NCBI GenBank assembly: GCA_028554755.1
Contig: JAPTOF010000006.1
Location: 11,030,501-11,094,500, forward strand
Length of the DNA: 64,000 bases
From: Cordia subcordata
Lineage: Eukaryota; Streptophyta; Magnoliopsida; Boraginales; Cordiaceae
Reading direction: 5' to 3'
The position numbers and the translations under genes were made by a program. The notes under the pieces were generated by a model. The model did not search any database, had not been told where the DNA came from, and was given only the letters and a program-made list of their open reading frames with translations. Below, piece after piece: positions 61,254-64,000 of the stretch (position 1 is the stretch's first letter; every line of letters starts with the position of its first letter).

Positions 61254-61740
61254 GGGGGAAGGGGGAAGGGGGAAGGGGGAAGGGGGTGTGGAAGAATGCG
61301 GAGATTACTTCCTAATAACTTGAACAATAGGGTTTGGTATTTGGAGCTTGTCAAACTTTAAATTGAGTTCCCAATGTGGAGCATAACATGCATGTGATAT
61401 TGAATCCATTATTGGGGTCATGTAGTTGATCACTCAATTTCACGTTTCTTGCCAATATGTTACTTTAAATCAACTCTTTATATAGTATACTCACCCTTAT
61501 GGATCTAATATATAGTGGTGGTTGAATGAAGTAAAAGAAGTTGCGTTTTAAGAAATTTCGGTTAGCTAGCTAGTCAAGGACTCAAGGTTTTTAGCTCTTT
61601 ATTATTCCACAAGAATGGCAAATGGAGTTTAATGTTGAGTTTCATTCAACTATGTCCCTACTCTGCATTTATGCTTGGGCCTTTTGCCCCAACTGAAAGA
61701 CAATGAGCTGCTCCATGGTGACACTTCTTACCTCATCTAA
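58060..61740. other. Gene-free AT-rich spacer
   Basis: Beyond the SHN 3' flank no coding region is supported. A long (TA)n tract lies at about 59703-59740. Homopolymer T/A runs are frequent (for example 60554-60580, a T-run directly joined to an A-run). Confidence 0.4.
61217..61287. repeat. (CT)n microsatellite followed by (GGGGGAA)n
   Basis: A (TC)n tract (about 61219-61248) is followed at 61254-61286 by five runs of five G separated by AA. The G-runs are regular enough to form an intramolecular G-quadruplex on the plus strand. No gene adjoins it. Confidence 0.9.
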
Positions 61741-61752
61741 AATGACGTCTTA

Positions 61753-62026
61753 GGCTCTGTTTGTTTGCAGGAAAATAACTTGTTGGGAAAAAATATTTTT
61801 CAGGAAAAATATTATCCTAAAAAACTGAAGATTTTCTAGTGTTTGGTTGTCATAGAAAATGTTTTCCTGTACCACTGCTATGGAAAATGTTTTTCTCAAA
61901 ATATAACTAGCTGTAATTTTTGATTGGAAAACTTTTTTCAGTTGACCATTTTCCCTTACCAGCCAAACATGCCAAAGTTGGAAAAATATTTTCTGGTAAA
62001 ATACTTTCCTGCAAACAAACAGAGCC
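61753..62026. mobile_element. Tourist-like MITE with near-perfect inverted repeats
   Basis: TTA at 61750-61752 and 62027-62029 flank a 274-bp element. The ends GGCTCTGTTTGTTTGCAGGA and TCCTGCAAACAAACAGAGCC are exact complements over at least 20 bases, and further imperfect pairing (GGAAAAT.TTTT-type blocks) extends inward. The TTA duplication marks a PIF/Harbinger-type MITE. No ORF. Confidence 0.85.
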
Positions 62027-62029
62027 TTA

Positions 62030-64000
62030 AGTACTTGAGCAGCTATCGCATGCGTTGACTTTTATGAAAAAAAAAAAATTCGAAAGGAATTAGCACTTCT
62101 CAGGTTAGGCTAGAACTCTCCAATTGAGCAAGGTGTCAGAGCCTTGGATGCGCTAGCGATTGGCACACAAGGAAATAGTTGTAGGATTTTCTCGACTTCG
62201 TATCCTGCACCTCAAGTTCATAAATTTTAAATTCAATTGTGCGTTCATGATACATAAACAACATCTAAAATGTTTTTTTGGGGCCATAAGTTAAGAAACT
62301 ATTTTATACATCGATTCATTTCTCAATAGACATGAACCCTATGAGTTATGAAAATCCTTCTTTGAACCGAAAAAGAAAAAAAGGAAGTAGTTTTACTCAT
62401 TCAAATTTTCTTATCCCCTACAATTATATAAAAATTATTTTAGAAATAAACAAGCAATCATTAGAAAAAAGATTTTTTTTTCCCAAAAGTTAATTTCTGC
62501 TTTCAGATCATCAAATAAAAAGAATTTAGATTCACTGAAGTCATCTCCCATCCTATTGGACATCCCAGATCTTAAAACTAAAGTACCATCTGACTCGAAT
62601 TTGGGCCATATATTTATTACAAGTGAAGGCATAGAAATTAATTTCAATAATTTACTTTGATCATGTGCAACGTGAATGACAAGTCAATTTATTGCTGTTT
62701 CCATTTTCATCCCATTCTATGAAAATCTGTACATTCACACCTGCAGTGGCAAGAGTCAAGAGTAATTCTCAAGTGGTTGTGACATCTTACAAGAGTGATG
62801 TCTTAGTCGGCAAAATTGCACAAATATGAGCATGTTTGCATTGGTTTATATATACATATATACATAAGCATCTTTTTTTTATGAAAAAAAAAAACTTTTT
62901 ACCAAAAAGTATTTGGTTTGGCTTTTAAAAAGAATAAAACTCTGAATAAAGCTCATTTGGGCTTCTCTCCACGAGTCAAAAATTTGAATTTCTCAAAAAC
63001 ACACTTTTAACAAAAAAAAAATTTCTTTTTTTTGAAAAATAAAAGTCAATTCAAACGAGTCCTATGTTAACTTGTCCATAAATTCTGAATGAAATCGAGT
63101 TAAAAACATTCGTAGATATGTATATAATTTTATTAGATTTTGCGAAATTCAAAGCAAGAGCTATCTTTTTCCATGTAGAAATACTCTGAATAATCTCGCG
63201 TAGCCGGCCGGAAGACTTTTTTTCCCATGGCAAAAAGAATTCAATTTATTCTTTTAGTTAATGCTGCAATAATTGATGCAACTTTCTACTTTTTTTTTTT
63301 TGTCTGAAAATAACTTTCATAAATTAGAAGAAAAATATAACTGGAGTAGAAACTGATCCAATTTAAAATGTCCAAACATGATTAGTACAACAAGCAAGCT
63401 TCAAAGTAGCCCAAGAAAAGGGTAAACCAAACCCTACTCAATAAGAGCTGAAGTCACCAAGCCAAGCCCATTGGAAGAAACCCAATGAGCCCATACTGAG
63501 AAAGCTTTCCTAGCAGCCCAGGAAATAGAAAGAAACCAAGGAGCCCAGATTGGGCGACATTGATATAGATTGCAGTTGGGCCCAAGTGATTCCAACATTT
63601 GTGGTCTGGACCTTTCTAAAGAAAAAGGGGGCCCTTGTACTCGTGAGCTTGAACGTGAGGGTGACAATAACCCACTCTATCACCTTCATACTATCATCAA
63701 GGATGGCGTCAAAAAATTGTAGGCAAGACTTCAACAAAAGTGCAAATAACACAAAAGTCAATTATGGAGCAATCGGCTAAAGATTTGTTCGGGACAACTA
63801 GCTGTTAGAATAACTAATATTTGTTATAATTTAATTGTTAGGAAATAACTATTTAATTAACTGATTAAATAAAATATGTTTGACAAATTTAAGAGATGTC
63901 CGCCAAACCAAGGAAGCGTGGGCAACTATAGATTTGAGCCATTATAATTACCCTTTTTCTCGTATTGTGCAAAACATCGTACATTTCCTAACCAAGTCCT
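62030..64000. other. Gene-free end of window
   Basis: An AT-rich MITE-like element probably lies at about 62909-63060 (ends TATTTGGTTTGGCTTTT and AAGTCAATTCAAACGAG). The stretch 63410-63780 is GC-richer and open on both strands but contains no domain I recognise; it may be transposon-derived. No RNA gene is seen. Confidence 0.35.

Noticed and set aside
63434..63780. Overlapping ORFs near the window end
   Set aside because: Open frames occur on both strands with no recognised domain; probably repeat-derived.
1..64000. CRISPR arrays, operons, rRNA, canonical tRNA genes, known miRNA hairpins
   Set aside because: No regularly spaced direct repeats with unique spacers, no rRNA-like blocks, no complete tRNA cloverleaf and no familiar miRNA sequence were found by eye; this is plant nuclear DNA.

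Overview
The window is nuclear DNA of a flowering plant, most likely a eudicot. It is AT-rich and gene-sparse. Its genes have GT-AG introns, every protein recognised belongs to a plant family, and the spaces between genes are packed with plant-type mobile elements (MITEs, Helitron-like elements, LINE and SINE insertions, a solo LTR and a small LTR element). I see no bacterial, organellar or viral genome structure.

Six gene models are supported by reading-frame continuity and splice phase. On the minus strand: a methyl-CpG-binding-domain protein of the MBD10/MBD11 type (1754-6396, 2 exons); a mitochondrial small heat-shock protein like HSP26.5 (14689-16252, 2 exons) with heat-shock-element-like sites upstream; a DUF4050 protein (20081-21855, 4 coding exons plus an upstream leader to about 23280); a small single-pass membrane protein of unknown function (31498-31994, 2 exons); and phospholipase D alpha (35969-40899, 3 coding exons plus a leader intron). 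On the plus strand: a SHINE/WIN1-type AP2/ERF regulator of cuticle formation (57160-58049, 2 exons). A seventh, weaker minus-strand model (9982-12622) would encode a plastid-targeted protein.

Layout: 1-6.4 kb MBD gene with a long, repeat-rich intron; 6.4-9.9 kb gene-free with MITE copies; 10-12.6 kb candidate plastid-protein gene; 14.7-16.5 kb HSP gene; 17-19.5 kb LINE, SINE and MITE debris; 20-23.3 kb DUF4050 gene; 25-29 kb tandem Helitron-like elements, a 1.4-kb solo LTR and a truncated LINE; 31.5-32.1 kb small-protein gene; 36-41.1 kb PLD gene; 41-57 kb gene-poor, with a relic duplication of the PLD leader, Helitron and MITE copies, a foldback carrying a broken gene fragment, and a small LTR element; 57-58 kb SHN gene; 58-64 kb gene-free apart from a clean Tourist-type MITE and a strong G-quadruplex motif.

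The genes are unrelated in pathway and form no operon or cluster. The most unusual item is a 0.67-kb inverted-repeat foldback at 49.48-50.15 kb, just downstream of a possible promoter and first exon; if transcribed it would form a long hairpin. I found no convincing new multi-gene system.
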